64,000 nucleotides of DNA from Deltaproteobacteria bacterium UBA5205. Lineage in GTDB: Bacteria > Desulfobacterota > Syntrophorhabdia > Syntrophorhabdales > Syntrophorhabdaceae. The notes beneath the pieces were generated by a model. It was given only the letters and a program-made list of their open reading frames with translations. It made no database searches and had not been told where the DNA came from. This document shows positions 1-8,183 of the stretch, piece by piece. Numbering within the stretch: the first letter of the stretch is position 1; each line of letters starts with the position of its first letter. Location: NCBI GenBank assembly GCA_002412715.1, contig DHVP01000042.1:163260-227259 (forward strand), written 5' to 3'. The position numbers and the translations under genes were made by a program.

Positions 1-1
1 A

Positions 2-406
2 CTTACCTACAATCTTGAAAGACAGATATCCATCACCAGAACACTCATGTCCGAATTGAGAAGGCCGTCCATCTCCTTTTCTGTGCACCAGCGAAAGGTG
101 CTGAAGTATTCGGGGACCTTTATCATATCCTTCGGATTGATCGTTCTGGCCTGGTTTCTCGTAAAGTCGGTGAAGCCGCCTGAAGTGGCGCTCCTCAACC
201 GATTCCTCAAAAGGCTCAATGCAGCGGGCTATGAAAAACAGAAATCGGAGGGCCTCGAGGAATTTCTGTCGCGTATCCCCGACGAAGAGTTGCGGAGCAT
301 CTCGCTGGAATTTGTCCGTGAGTACGAGAAGATCTATTACGGCGATGGACGGTTCACTCCCGAAGACCTGAAAAGGCTGAAACATCTCGCAGGGGAAGAA
401 AAATAG
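2..406 (+). CDS. C-terminal part of a transglutaminase-like membrane protein (TgpA/DUF4129 type), cut by the window edge
   Basis: The reading frame is open from the left edge, so the gene begins outside the window; the ATG at 47 is internal. The visible part starts with a YNLERQ segment, which resembles the stretch that follows the catalytic domain in DUF3488/transglutaminase (TgpA) proteins. It then has one hydrophobic helix (about 20 residues, YSGTF...LVLAWFLV) and a soluble charged tail with LNRFLKRL and YEKIYYGDGRF, similar to the DUF4129 tail of this family. The family is inner-membrane and of poorly defined function, often next to AAA ATPase and DUF58 genes. Identification rests on the tail only, because the catalytic Cys-His-Asp domain is not in the window. 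Confidence 0.6.
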   Translation, partial: LTYNLERQISITRTLMSELRRPSISFSVHQRKVLKYSGTFIISFGLIVLAWFLVKSVKPPEVALLNRFLKRLNAAGYEKQKSEGLEEFLSRIPDEELRSISLEFVREYEKIYYGDGRFTPEDLKRLKHLAGEEK

Positions 407-461
407 GGGATCGGCCGTCTTTAGGGCGGTTCACAAGACAGTTTTCTGGTATACTCAAGGC

Positions 462-1073
462 ATGTTCTCCCTGGTGCGCGAAATCAACCTTCTCTGGGAA
501 CAGGTTTATCCTTATCTGGCCCGGCACATCGCCGAGGTATACGACCGCACCGATGGCGCAGTGCTTGAAGCAGGACCATTCTGCGGAGTGATCTACGATC
601 TTGCCAGACAGCACATCGGCACCTCCTTCCGCATCGCCTCCTTTCCCGCCTCCATGGAAGCCTTTTATGCCGAAGAGATAAAGAAGCGGGGCATGACGGG
701 GATGATCGACACAGTGATGACAACCCCGACACTGAAAGGCGTCGATGACAACAGCATCGATCTTCTGGTCTTCAGAGGGGCGTTGTTCTTCCCATCATTC
801 TTCACGATCGATTATCAGGCCATTCTTCGCGTTTTGAAGCCGGGAGGGACGATGTTCGCCGGCGGCGGTTTCGGCAAATATACGCCCGCCGAGGTGATCC
901 GCCCCATAGCGGAGCGTTCGAGGAAACTGAATCTCCTGATCGGCAAGACGGAGGTCACGGTCGACAGGATACGACGAGACCTGGAAACGAACAATATAAC
1001 CGAAAATGCCGGGATAGTAACGGAAGGCGGACTATGGGTAGTAATGAAAAAATGGGTAATAGGTGATGGGTAA
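462..1073 (+). CDS. Class I SAM-dependent methyltransferase-like protein
   Basis: This 203-residue protein has a Rossmann-type SAM fold. A motif I-like segment (VLEAGPFCG) lies near residue 33, an acidic strand (DDNSIDLLVFRGALFF) near residue 95 and the post-motif VLKPGGTMFAGGGFG near residue 122, as in Methyltransf_11 proteins. The substrate is unknown. It follows the transglutaminase-like gene by 55 bases and may be co-transcribed with it. The last six or so codons lie inside an intergenic 7-nt-period repeat (1052-1085), so the C-terminus (WVIGDG) is encoded by repeat DNA. This suggests the repeat inserted or expanded at the original stop codon. Confidence 0.7.
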   Translation: MFSLVREINLLWEQVYPYLARHIAEVYDRTDGAVLEAGPFCGVIYDLARQHIGTSFRIASFPASMEAFYAEEIKKRGMTGMIDTVMTTPTLKGVDDNSIDLLVFRGALFFPSFFTIDYQAILRVLKPGGTMFAGGGFGKYTPAEVIRPIAERSRKLNLLIGKTEVTVDRIRRDLETNNITENAGIVTEGGLWVVMKKWVIGDG

Positions 1074-1085
1074 TAGGTGATGGGT
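1052..1085. repeat. 7-nt-period GGTNATN repeat at the methyltransferase stop
   Basis: Tandem GGTAATA/GGTGATG heptads overlap the end of the upstream gene. An imperfect inverted partner (ATGACCTATTGCC) follows near 1105-1118, giving a possible hairpin. The same repeat type recurs near 33840, 33993, 36282, 36381 and 60848. Confidence 0.7.
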
Positions 1086-1128
1086 CAAACCGCTTTTCCT
1101 ATGACTTATGACCTATTGCCTGTAGTCT

Positions 1129-1422
1129 TCATCCCCCCGCCAGGGGGTCCATGTATGCTTCTACCAGGACAGTATCGCCCTCGGTCAGCTGTTTCTTCAA
1201 TCCCTCGGAAAAGGAAAAATGACTCTGTCCGTTAACGTACAGGTGCCTGAGATCGTCGCCCATTTCACCCTTCTCGATAAACCTCAGATAGGGGTATTTT
1301 TCGGCGAGCTTTCCCAGGACATCCTTCAAAGTATGCTCGTCATCCTTCAATTCGAGTTCCAGGGGAGGCTCAAAAACATTCTTGATCTTCAGGTTTGAAT
1401 CCACTTTAACCTTTATCTTCAT
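1129..1422 (-). CDS. MoaD/ThiS-family ubiquitin-like sulfur carrier
   Basis: This 97-residue beta-grasp protein ends in GG (DPLAGG), the C-terminal glycine pair that is adenylated and thiocarboxylated in MoaD and ThiS. The start at 1422 is chosen because GGAGG lies 6 bases upstream; an ATG six codons earlier has no such site. It is the last gene of the long minus-strand cluster, directly downstream of a molybdenum hydroxylase operon. This fits a role in molybdopterin or metal-cofactor sulfur supply for those enzymes, though a dedicated role is inference. No partner MoaE or MoeB gene is in view. Confidence 0.75.
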   Translation of the reverse strand: MKIKVKVDSNLKIKNVFEPPLELELKDDEHTLKDVLGKLAEKYPYLRFIEKGEMGDDLRHLYVNGQSHFSFSEGLKKQLTEGDTVLVEAYMDPLAGG

Positions 1423-1493
1423 TTTGCACCTCCGGATCATCTCTCTGCCACATAATATACATCATAACCAACGGGGCGTAAAGACGGCTGGAA

Positions 1494-1535
1494 CCGCCTG
1501 GAACCATCTCTATGCATTCCGGCGGTTCCAGGCGG
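1494..1535. terminator. Perfect 12-bp hairpin between two minus-strand genes
   Basis: The arms at 1494-1505 (CCGCCTGGAACC) and 1524-1535 are perfectly complementary with an 18-base loop. There is no strong T run on either side, so it may be a processing or stability hairpin rather than a full terminator between the 2Fe-2S subunit gene and the MoaD-like gene. Confidence 0.4.
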
Positions 1536-1553
1536 GAGCAATCATTTATTTGT

Positions 1554-2024
1554 CTACATGGTCTTTCTTGCCGCCTCCTCCACCGCCTCTACGATCTTCT
1601 TGTATCCCGTGCAGCGGCAGATATTGGAGGAGATCGTCCTTACGATCTCTTTCTTTGTCGGCTTCTTATTCCTGTCAAGAAGCGCCTTGGCGGTCATTAT
1701 CATCCCGGAAGTACAGAAACCGCACTGGACTGCCCCCTTCTCCATGAAGGCCTCCTGCAGCGGGTGAAGGTTTCCGTTCTCCCTCAAACCCTCTATCGTC
1801 GTGATATCCGCGCCTTCCACTTCGGGGGTAAGCACGAGACAGGATCTCAGGGGTATTCCGTTGACTATGACGGTGCATGCCCCGCAGGCCCCCATACCGC
1901 AGGCCTCTTTCGCCCCGGTGAGGACAAGCCGCTCACGAAGAGTTTCCAGAAGTGTCTCATAGGGACGCACTTCAAGGGTGACATTCTCGTTATTTATCTG
2001 AAAACTGACCTTCGTTGTTTTCAT
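1554..2024 (-). CDS. [2Fe-2S] subunit of molybdenum hydroxylase 1 (xanthine dehydrogenase family)
   Basis: This 156-residue small subunit has the plant-type ferredoxin motif (CGMGACGAC, then a Cys after NGIPLRS) and the C-terminal helical [2Fe-2S] motif (QCGFCTSG and CRCTGY) that passes electrons from the molybdopterin to FAD. ATG at 2024 is preferred over the GTG just before it because GGAGGGG sits 5 bases upstream and the TGATG overlap couples it to the FAD subunit. It forms a three-gene enzyme with the next two upstream genes. The family includes 4-hydroxybenzoyl-CoA reductase HcrC and CO dehydrogenase CoxS. Confidence 0.93.
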   Translation of the reverse strand: MKTTKVSFQINNENVTLEVRPYETLLETLRERLVLTGAKEACGMGACGACTVIVNGIPLRSCLVLTPEVEGADITTIEGLRENGNLHPLQEAFMEKGAVQCGFCTSGMIMTAKALLDRNKKPTKKEIVRTISSNICRCTGYKKIVEAVEEAARKTM

Positions 2025-2974
2025 CACTTCCCCTCCGCAAATACTCTTTTAACGGCCCGCTTCAAAAGGACTCCAACCATTTTCTTCCGGTAGGCCGGCG
2101 TCAGTGTACCGTTCGCGACAGGCCTCGCGTCCGCGGACGCCTTATCCGCAGCTTCTTTTACGGCGGCCGCATCGCCCGCGTTCTTAAGGTCGTATACCTG
2201 AGGCGCAAGCCCCACGCCGCCCACGCAGACCCTGGCTTTGGCGCCTGCCGCGCTGACGGCTACCCCGACCAGGGGGTAGTCTATGGAATCCCGAACGCGC
2301 AACTTCTCATAAGCACCCTTCGTCTTCTTCATCGGTATGAGTATCTGCGTCAGGATCTCTCCGGCCTCAAGCGCAAAAGGCTTTATGCCGTCGCCGGTGA
2401 ACAGGTTGCCCAGCTTCATTCTACGCTCGCCCTCAGGGCCCACGAGCGTCACTTCTGCCGACAGGGTGATGAGTGCCGGAGCGTTGTCACTGCAATAATT
2501 CGCGAAACAGGTCCTTGCGCCCTTGACGACGTTGCACTCGCTGCCACCCATCCTCAGGCAAAAACCCCTTGCCGTGCGCCATTCAAGAGACTGATTATAT
2601 TCCAGACAGCGTGTATCCTGCAGGATATTGCCGCCGATCGTGCCGCGCATCTGGAGCGTTTCACATGACGTGGCGTCGAGCGATTCATAAAGGGCGGGAA
2701 AGTATTTTCCCGTCACGGAATCGTTCTTAAGATCGAAGAGCGTAACGTTGGCGCCCACCGCCAGCCATCCGTCCCGTTGATCAATGGTTTTCATCTCCCC
2801 GATCCCCTTGAGGTCAATGACGGCCTTCGGCGTCGATAGTTTATGTTTGATAAGCGGGATCAGGTCTGTTCCGCCGGCAAGATACCGTGCCTTTCCTTTT
2901 TGTTGTTTATAGAGGGTGACCGCCTCGGCCACGCTCCGCGCTTTCTTGTATTCAAACTTTGGCAGGACCATCAT
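2024..2974 (-). CDS. FAD subunit of molybdenum hydroxylase 1, with HcrB-type [4Fe-4S] insertion
   Basis: The N-terminal FAD-binding region carries AGGTD near residue 34 and GTIGGN near residue 112. After GGNILQDTRC there is an insertion with cysteines 123, 139, 147 and 156 (spacing C-x15-C-x7-C-x8-C). This matches in sequence style and spacing the extra [4Fe-4S] site of the beta subunit of 4-hydroxybenzoyl-CoA reductase, which ordinary xanthine dehydrogenase FAD subunits lack; the second FAD subunit in this window (10950-11924) lacks it too. It overlaps both neighbours by 1-4 bases (ATGA type). The enzyme is therefore closer to aromatic-CoA reductases than to xanthine dehydrogenase. The physiological substrate is unknown. 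Confidence 0.9.
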   Translation of the reverse strand: MMVLPKFEYKKARSVAEAVTLYKQQKGKARYLAGGTDLIPLIKHKLSTPKAVIDLKGIGEMKTIDQRDGWLAVGANVTLFDLKNDSVTGKYFPALYESLDATSCETLQMRGTIGGNILQDTRCLEYNQSLEWRTARGFCLRMGGSECNVVKGARTCFANYCSDNAPALITLSAEVTLVGPEGERRMKLGNLFTGDGIKPFALEAGEILTQILIPMKKTKGAYEKLRVRDSIDYPLVGVAVSAAGAKARVCVGGVGLAPQVYDLKNAGDAAAVKEAADKASADARPVANGTLTPAYRKKMVGVLLKRAVKRVFAEGK

Positions 2975-5247
2975 TTCACCCCCTTCTTTCGTTCCAGAAT
3001 CTTCATAACCTTGTCAGGCGTCAGCGGCAGTTCCGTGAAAAGTTCGCCCGTGGCATTTGTCAGGGCGCAGGCGACGGCGCTGTACGCGTTCATGCGGACG
3101 GTGAGACCGCCTTCCTTTGCGCCAAACGGCCCTGCAGGGTCCCGGGAACTTATGATGATCGTATCCATATCAGGCATATCACACGCCAGCGGCACCTTGT
3201 ATTCGAGAAGGTCCGGATTCAGAAGATGGCCCTTGTCCCAGAGGTTGCCTTCGGTGATCGCCGCCACGCCCGCCTGCTGGATGGAACCTTCCATCTGGCC
3301 CTCCACGGCCATCGGGTTGATGGCTCGCCCGCAGTCATGGGCTGACGTGAAACGGGGGATAGTTATCCTGCCGGTCTCGGCGTCGATATCTATCTCCGCC
3401 ACAGAGGTCCCGAAGGAAAATGTACCCGCCATCTGGCCCCAGGGTCTTGTCACCCACTCCCTCTCAAAATCTATGTTGGGGAAGAACGAGCCAGTCGCCA
3501 CTATCGGCTCTCCCCTGAAGAACGCCTCCCGCACGACCCAGGATATGGGCATCTTCTTGTCGGGATCCTTCATGGAATAGGCCGAGCCGTCTTTAAGGCC
3601 GATGTCGGCCTCCTTCACCCCCAGTTTTTCTGCCGCGATGGAGACTACCTGCTTGCGCGCGTTCTCGCAGGCAACCCTGACGGCATTGGCCCCCACGAAT
3701 GCGGCGGCCTGCGAATAGGCACCGGGGTCCAGGTTCGTCACTTCCGTATCGGCGCACACGAGGTTGATATCTTTCATGGGAACACCGAGGACCTCGGAGG
3801 CGACCTGGATGACCATCGATTCGTTTCCCTGCCCGTTATCGACGAGTCCCGTCACGAGCGTAACCTGACCGTCGTCGTTGATCTTGACATAGCAGGAAGA
3901 GCCCGATCTGAACCCCATCGGAAAACCGCACATGATGGCGACGCATCCCATGCCGACGCCCTTGAGCTTCGAAGGCTTCGCCCATCTCTTTTTAAAATTG
4001 GTTTTCTCAGCGGCCGCCAGTATTGTCTCCTTTAGACCGCAGCTTGTAATCTTCGACTTCGTAGCCGTGACTTCACCGGGCCTCAGACCGTTTTTCAGCC
4101 GCACATCCATCGGATCGAGGCCGAGCTCTTTTGCCATGACATCCATTTGCGCTTCGTTCCCGGCCAGAAAGGCCCTTCCGTGGCACCCGTACATCCCCCG
4201 GATCCCCTTGTTCGTGAAAACCCGGTAGCCGTTATAGCGGACGTTGGGGAAACGGTAGCATTCCTCATAGACATAAAAAGGGATGGAGGTGGCGATGGGT
4301 CCCGTCGAGCTGTAGGCTCCGCCGTCGTATATCACCTTGTAGTCCTTTGCCAGAATCGTACCGTCCTTCTTCATCCCCGTCTTAATGGTGGCGATAATGT
4401 CGTGAACCTGCCGCGAGCTCTTTGCATTCTCCTCGCGGGAGAGGACAAGCTTCACCGGTCTTCCGGATTTGATGGCCAGAAGTGAAGCCACAAGGTCGCC
4501 CGGCGCAACCTCAGAGCGTCCTCCGAATGCTCCCCCGGAATTGATGTGGCGTATCCGTACCCTGTTGAGGGGCAGCTTGAGCATGTTCGAAAGCGCTTTA
4601 GCACGCACGTGGGGCCCGGCGTTGGGCATATAGAGGTCAAGGTATCCGTTCTTGTACGAGGCAACGACGGCATACGGCTCCATCATCGCATAGGCCTCTC
4701 CGGCTGCCTTGAAGGTATCCTCCCTTACAAGAAAGGCCTTCTCCATGGCCTTGTCCACCTCGCCCACATCGATATGGATATGAACGTTGATATTGTTCTT
4801 GTACTGGTCATGGATCTGGGGAGCACCGTCCTCCATTGATTCGATCGGGTCATAAACGGCAGGCAGGGGCTCGTAATCCACCTTGATATGTGAAAGTGCC
4901 TCTATCGCCGTCTCTTCATCGACGGCCGCAACCGCGGCTATGTCTTCGCCGATATACCGCACCTTGTCGGTATGGAGCATGGCGTGGTCCTGTGTGTACC
5001 TGAAGACGCCCCACTTCACTCCGTAGGAATCAAAACCACTAATAGCCGCCTTCACTCCAGGCACCTTCAGGGCGCCGGAGACGTCGATACCGGCTATCCT
5101 CGCATGCGGATAAGGGCTCCTGAGCACCTTTGCCACAAGCATATTGGGAAATTGGAGGTCGGCGGTGTAGCGTGCCTCGCCGGTAACCTTGGCAAGGGAA
5201 TCGCTTCGCACAACCCTTTTGCCGACAATATTCAGATCATCCTTCAT
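2971..5247 (-). CDS. Molybdopterin catalytic subunit of molybdenum hydroxylase 1
   Basis: This 758-residue large subunit has the aldehyde oxidase/xanthine dehydrogenase fold. N-terminal GEARYTADL and the cofactor-binding SGGAFGGR near residue 245 are clear. The C-terminal loop that usually reads GAKGxGEP, and holds the catalytic Glu, instead reads GPFGAKEGGLT, two residues short and without the GE pair. This resembles the GAKE start of HcrA-type proteins but is shorter still. RBS GGGGG lies 7 bases before the ATG. The altered loop may mean unusual chemistry, such as reduction rather than hydroxylation, or a divergent base. Confidence 0.9.
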   Translation of the reverse strand: MKDDLNIVGKRVVRSDSLAKVTGEARYTADLQFPNMLVAKVLRSPYPHARIAGIDVSGALKVPGVKAAISGFDSYGVKWGVFRYTQDHAMLHTDKVRYIGEDIAAVAAVDEETAIEALSHIKVDYEPLPAVYDPIESMEDGAPQIHDQYKNNINVHIHIDVGEVDKAMEKAFLVREDTFKAAGEAYAMMEPYAVVASYKNGYLDLYMPNAGPHVRAKALSNMLKLPLNRVRIRHINSGGAFGGRSEVAPGDLVASLLAIKSGRPVKLVLSREENAKSSRQVHDIIATIKTGMKKDGTILAKDYKVIYDGGAYSSTGPIATSIPFYVYEECYRFPNVRYNGYRVFTNKGIRGMYGCHGRAFLAGNEAQMDVMAKELGLDPMDVRLKNGLRPGEVTATKSKITSCGLKETILAAAEKTNFKKRWAKPSKLKGVGMGCVAIMCGFPMGFRSGSSCYVKINDDGQVTLVTGLVDNGQGNESMVIQVASEVLGVPMKDINLVCADTEVTNLDPGAYSQAAAFVGANAVRVACENARKQVVSIAAEKLGVKEADIGLKDGSAYSMKDPDKKMPISWVVREAFFRGEPIVATGSFFPNIDFEREWVTRPWGQMAGTFSFGTSVAEIDIDAETGRITIPRFTSAHDCGRAINPMAVEGQMEGSIQQAGVAAITEGNLWDKGHLLNPDLLEYKVPLACDMPDMDTIIISSRDPAGPFGAKEGGLTVRMNAYSAVACALTNATGELFTELPLTPDKVMKILERKKGVK

Positions 5248-5258
5248 TAATGTACCCC

Positions 5259-6518
5259 CTACCCCTTATATTTCTCACTCACATAGGCCATCGACTCATC
5301 GATTGCCTTTACCGTCAGGTCAAGGTCTTCTTCGGTGTGCCTGTAGCTGATATAGGCGTGATGATGCGGCGTGAAGAAGAAACCCTTGCGGATTAGCTGA
5401 GTGTAGAAATCGGTGCGCCGGTCTCTCTGTGTTTCGGGGTCGCCTTTCGTGAAGGTGACTATGAACATCGGCGCCACACCGGTCAACTCGGCGCCGGTAT
5501 TCGGATATTTGTCGATGATGTCCTCGATCTTCGTCAAGAGGCGGCTGCCCTTATCCCATATGTTGTCAAGGACCTTCTCGCGCTCCATGATCTCTATGGT
5601 CTTCAGGGCGGCGATATAGCCTTCGCTATTGGGGAAGAACGTGGATGAAATAAAAAGCTTCGACGCGGCTGCCATCATTACGTCCTTTTTCCCGGTAACA
5701 ACGCTGATGGCATATCCGTTCGCCATGCCCTTTCCCAGAACCGTCAGATCGGGGGTGACTCCGTAGAGTTCCTGTGCGCCGCCCATTCTGAGCCTGAAGC
5801 AGGTGCGGACTTCGTCGTAAACGAGAACTGATCCGTATTTGTCCGCAAGCTTCCGCACACCTTCGAGAAAACCCGGTTTCGGCACCTGCATCTTCTGGTG
5901 GAGGGGATGCCCGAAAGGCGTCATGATGATGGCTGCCGTCTGGTCTCCGTGTTTCTTCATCAGGTCCTCGATCATGTCGAGATCGTTGTAATGGAATTCA
6001 TGGACGTCTTCATAGAACTTCTCGGGGATACCCCCCTTCATCTCGACACACCAGTCATGCCAGCCGTGGTATCCGCAGCGCATGACCTTGATCCTTCCCG
6101 TGTAAGCGCGGGCGATACGAATGGCCGCCGTTGTCGCGTCGGACCCGGTCTTGAGGAAAATGCTCAATTCCGCCGAGGGAACAAGGGCATTCAGTTTTTT
6201 CGCCAGGTCATTCTGGTACGGCTGGGTAAGGGTAAAACAGAACCCCTTGTCCTTTATCTGCCGGTACACGGCGTCATCGACCTCATCCTCCCTGTAGCCG
6301 AGGATGATCGGCCCGTAGCCGCAGAGAAAATCGATGAACTCGTTTCCGTCGACATCGGTGAGACGGCAACCTTTGCCGTACTCGAGAAAGATAGGATATT
6401 CACCCATGATAAAATCGCCGGGTTTTCTCGCTCCAAGGACGCCGCCGGGAACGAGGGTCTTCGCCTCTTCAAAAAGCTGGATGCTTTTCGTTATGTTCAA
6501 TTTCGGGACCTCTTTCAT
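5259..6518 (-). CDS. Class III aminotransferase, glutamate-1-semialdehyde aminomutase-like
   Basis: This 419-residue PLP enzyme of fold type I has FVPGGVLGA-like glycine loops at the N-terminus, the YDEVRT segment that places the pyridine-N aspartate, and a putative PLP lysine in LGKGMANGY. The start at 6518 has AAGGAGG 6 bases upstream; earlier in-frame ATGs lack one. Since the gene lies inside a catabolic cluster rather than among heme genes, a catabolic transamination or amino shift is more likely than heme synthesis. The start is 31 bases after the stop of the saccharopine-dehydrogenase-like gene. The real substrate cannot be read from the sequence. Confidence 0.8.
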   Translation of the reverse strand: MKEVPKLNITKSIQLFEEAKTLVPGGVLGARKPGDFIMGEYPIFLEYGKGCRLTDVDGNEFIDFLCGYGPIILGYREDEVDDAVYRQIKDKGFCFTLTQPYQNDLAKKLNALVPSAELSIFLKTGSDATTAAIRIARAYTGRIKVMRCGYHGWHDWCVEMKGGIPEKFYEDVHEFHYNDLDMIEDLMKKHGDQTAAIIMTPFGHPLHQKMQVPKPGFLEGVRKLADKYGSVLVYDEVRTCFRLRMGGAQELYGVTPDLTVLGKGMANGYAISVVTGKKDVMMAAASKLFISSTFFPNSEGYIAALKTIEIMEREKVLDNIWDKGSRLLTKIEDIIDKYPNTGAELTGVAPMFIVTFTKGDPETQRDRRTDFYTQLIRKGFFFTPHHHAYISYRHTEEDLDLTVKAIDESMAYVSEKYKG

Positions 6519-6549
6519 ATGAATCCTCCTTATAAGAACCCTTGACGGC

Positions 6550-7692
6550 TTAAAGCGCGAACATGGACCGAATCGTTTCTGTTTGATGTATCCTTGCACC
6601 CCTTTTCAGCAATTCCGCAAGGAACCGGTCGGGGTCGATGCAGCCTTCAGGTGCCACCACGCCCTTTACGGTAACCTCGCCCGCTTCCATCATGAGCGCC
6701 GCTATCGATGCCGGCAGACCCGTTCCCGGGGCCATTCTGCCGACTATATCGGCGGTGTAGGTCACCTGTTTTCCCTGTCGTTCGCCTTTCACGATCACCT
6801 TGAGCCCCGATGCGGCAGGGCCGTTGTCCCTGCCTTCAGGGATGGTATTCCAGAGCTTTAGCGCGAGGTCGTAGGGCACCACTTTGGTCCCCTTTACCTC
6901 CATCGGTTCGTTGCCGAGAAGGCCCATGTCTTTCTGTTCCTTGATAAGCCGGTCCACCCACACAGGGATGAGGGCTCCTTTTATGACCACCGTCTTCACG
7001 TCTTTTATATAGCGGGGTATCGTGATCGGCTGGGGATGGCCGACATAGCTGATAAGACATTCCCCGAGCGGATCCAGGAAATGCTCCACTTCTTCCCCAC
7101 CGCCGCCGTCAACCTCAACCAGTTTGCCATCGATGTACTGGGGGATCTTCCCGAGGACCATGTGAAGACTGTGGTCCCAGGCGGCACCGGCGAGTTCGGC
7201 AATGCTGACGACCCAGTACAGATAGATCTCATCGACGCGATCCAGCCTGTCGGCGTACCACTTGACGAGCACGTTATTCGTTCCGGGGTCGGACCCCATT
7301 CCCGTCAGGACGGTAATACCCGCCTGTTTTGCTGCTGCATCGATATCGGAGGCGAATAGGATCTGCGCGGCCTCGTAATCGTCGCAGATATCGATGTAAT
7401 TGACCTTAGCCTCAACGGCCGCCCTGGCCACCGCAACGGCGGTCTTGTAAAAGGGCCCCGCGCAGTTGACGACGACATCCACCCCTTTTATCGCGCCAAC
7501 CATGCCGGTGTGATCGTTTACATCGATTTTCACAAGGGACACCTTCGAGCTGGCGCGCAATTTCTCCTGCACCCTCTCAGGATCGGTATTGATGTCTCCG
7601 AGTGTTACCTTTTCTATCCGCTCCTGTTTGATCAGGTCTCTCGCAACCCCCTGACCCATGCCTCCTGTTCCGCCTACCACCAGTACCTTCAT
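6550..7692 (-). CDS. Saccharopine dehydrogenase-like NAD(P)-binding protein
   Basis: This 380-residue protein opens with MKVLVVGGTGGMGQG, a Rossmann dinucleotide fold, followed by VVVNCAGPF and NYIDICDDY, typical of the saccharopine dehydrogenase/homospermidine synthase-like family. The catalytic domain follows with GSDPGTNN near residue 128. The ATG at 7692 has GGAGGGA 3-9 bases upstream; an earlier ATG is unsupported. Its place between an aminotransferase-like gene and a VOC protein suggests that the three handle a nitrogen-containing intermediate. This is inference, as the family includes many enzymes without known substrates. Confidence 0.75.
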   Translation of the reverse strand: MKVLVVGGTGGMGQGVARDLIKQERIEKVTLGDINTDPERVQEKLRASSKVSLVKIDVNDHTGMVGAIKGVDVVVNCAGPFYKTAVAVARAAVEAKVNYIDICDDYEAAQILFASDIDAAAKQAGITVLTGMGSDPGTNNVLVKWYADRLDRVDEIYLYWVVSIAELAGAAWDHSLHMVLGKIPQYIDGKLVEVDGGGGEEVEHFLDPLGECLISYVGHPQPITIPRYIKDVKTVVIKGALIPVWVDRLIKEQKDMGLLGNEPMEVKGTKVVPYDLALKLWNTIPEGRDNGPAASGLKVIVKGERQGKQVTYTADIVGRMAPGTGLPASIAALMMEAGEVTVKGVVAPEGCIDPDRFLAELLKRGARIHQTETIRSMFAL

Positions 7693-7752
7693 TCTCCCTC
7701 CTTCAGATCGTGGTAACTTCAAAGCCGTATATTCGTCCGGCGATTCTCGTCC

Positions 7753-8172
7753 TCATTTGTTGATATCGAAATCCCCTTCCAGGAGTTCCGTAAGCACCCC
7801 GTGAAGTTTGTTCGGGTGGTGTACGAAAGCATATCGTGTGCCGAAAAGCTCCCTGGGCTTTTTATCGATGAGATCGACCTTCTTTTGTGTGAGTTCGTCC
7901 ATTGCCTTCGTGAGGTCATCGACCTTGTATGATATCAGGAAGACTCCCTCCCCCCGCTTGTCGATGAATTTGGCGACCTCCCCGTCAGGTGCCGTCGATT
8001 CCATGAACTCGACCGCCACCTCGCCGATGTAGTATCGTGACACTTTTATCTTCTCGGAATCGGCGGTATATTCGCATGCCGGGATAAGTCCGAAATCTTC
8101 CCTGTACACCCTCTTCGTCTCTTCAAGGTCCTTCACTGCAAAACAGATATGATCGATCTTTTCGATCTTCAT
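7753..8172 (-). CDS. VOC-family protein, methylmalonyl-CoA epimerase-like
   Basis: This 139-residue protein has two beta-alpha-beta-beta-beta modules. Candidate metal ligands are His8 (DHICFAV), a Glu in VAVEFME, His in FVHHP and Glu in LTELLE, the layout seen in methylmalonyl-CoA epimerases and glyoxalases. The start has AGGGGGCAGGG just upstream and lies 11 bases after the stop of the Mo-hydroxylase 2 large subunit. An epimerase would fit the B12 mutase of the same cluster by interconverting the isomers of a branched malonyl-CoA or succinyl-CoA type ester. Other VOC activities are possible. Confidence 0.75.
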   Translation of the reverse strand: MKIEKIDHICFAVKDLEETKRVYREDFGLIPACEYTADSEKIKVSRYYIGEVAVEFMESTAPDGEVAKFIDKRGEGVFLISYKVDDLTKAMDELTQKKVDLIDKKPRELFGTRYAFVHHPNKLHGVLTELLEGDFDINK

Positions 8173-8183
8173 GCCCTGCCCCC

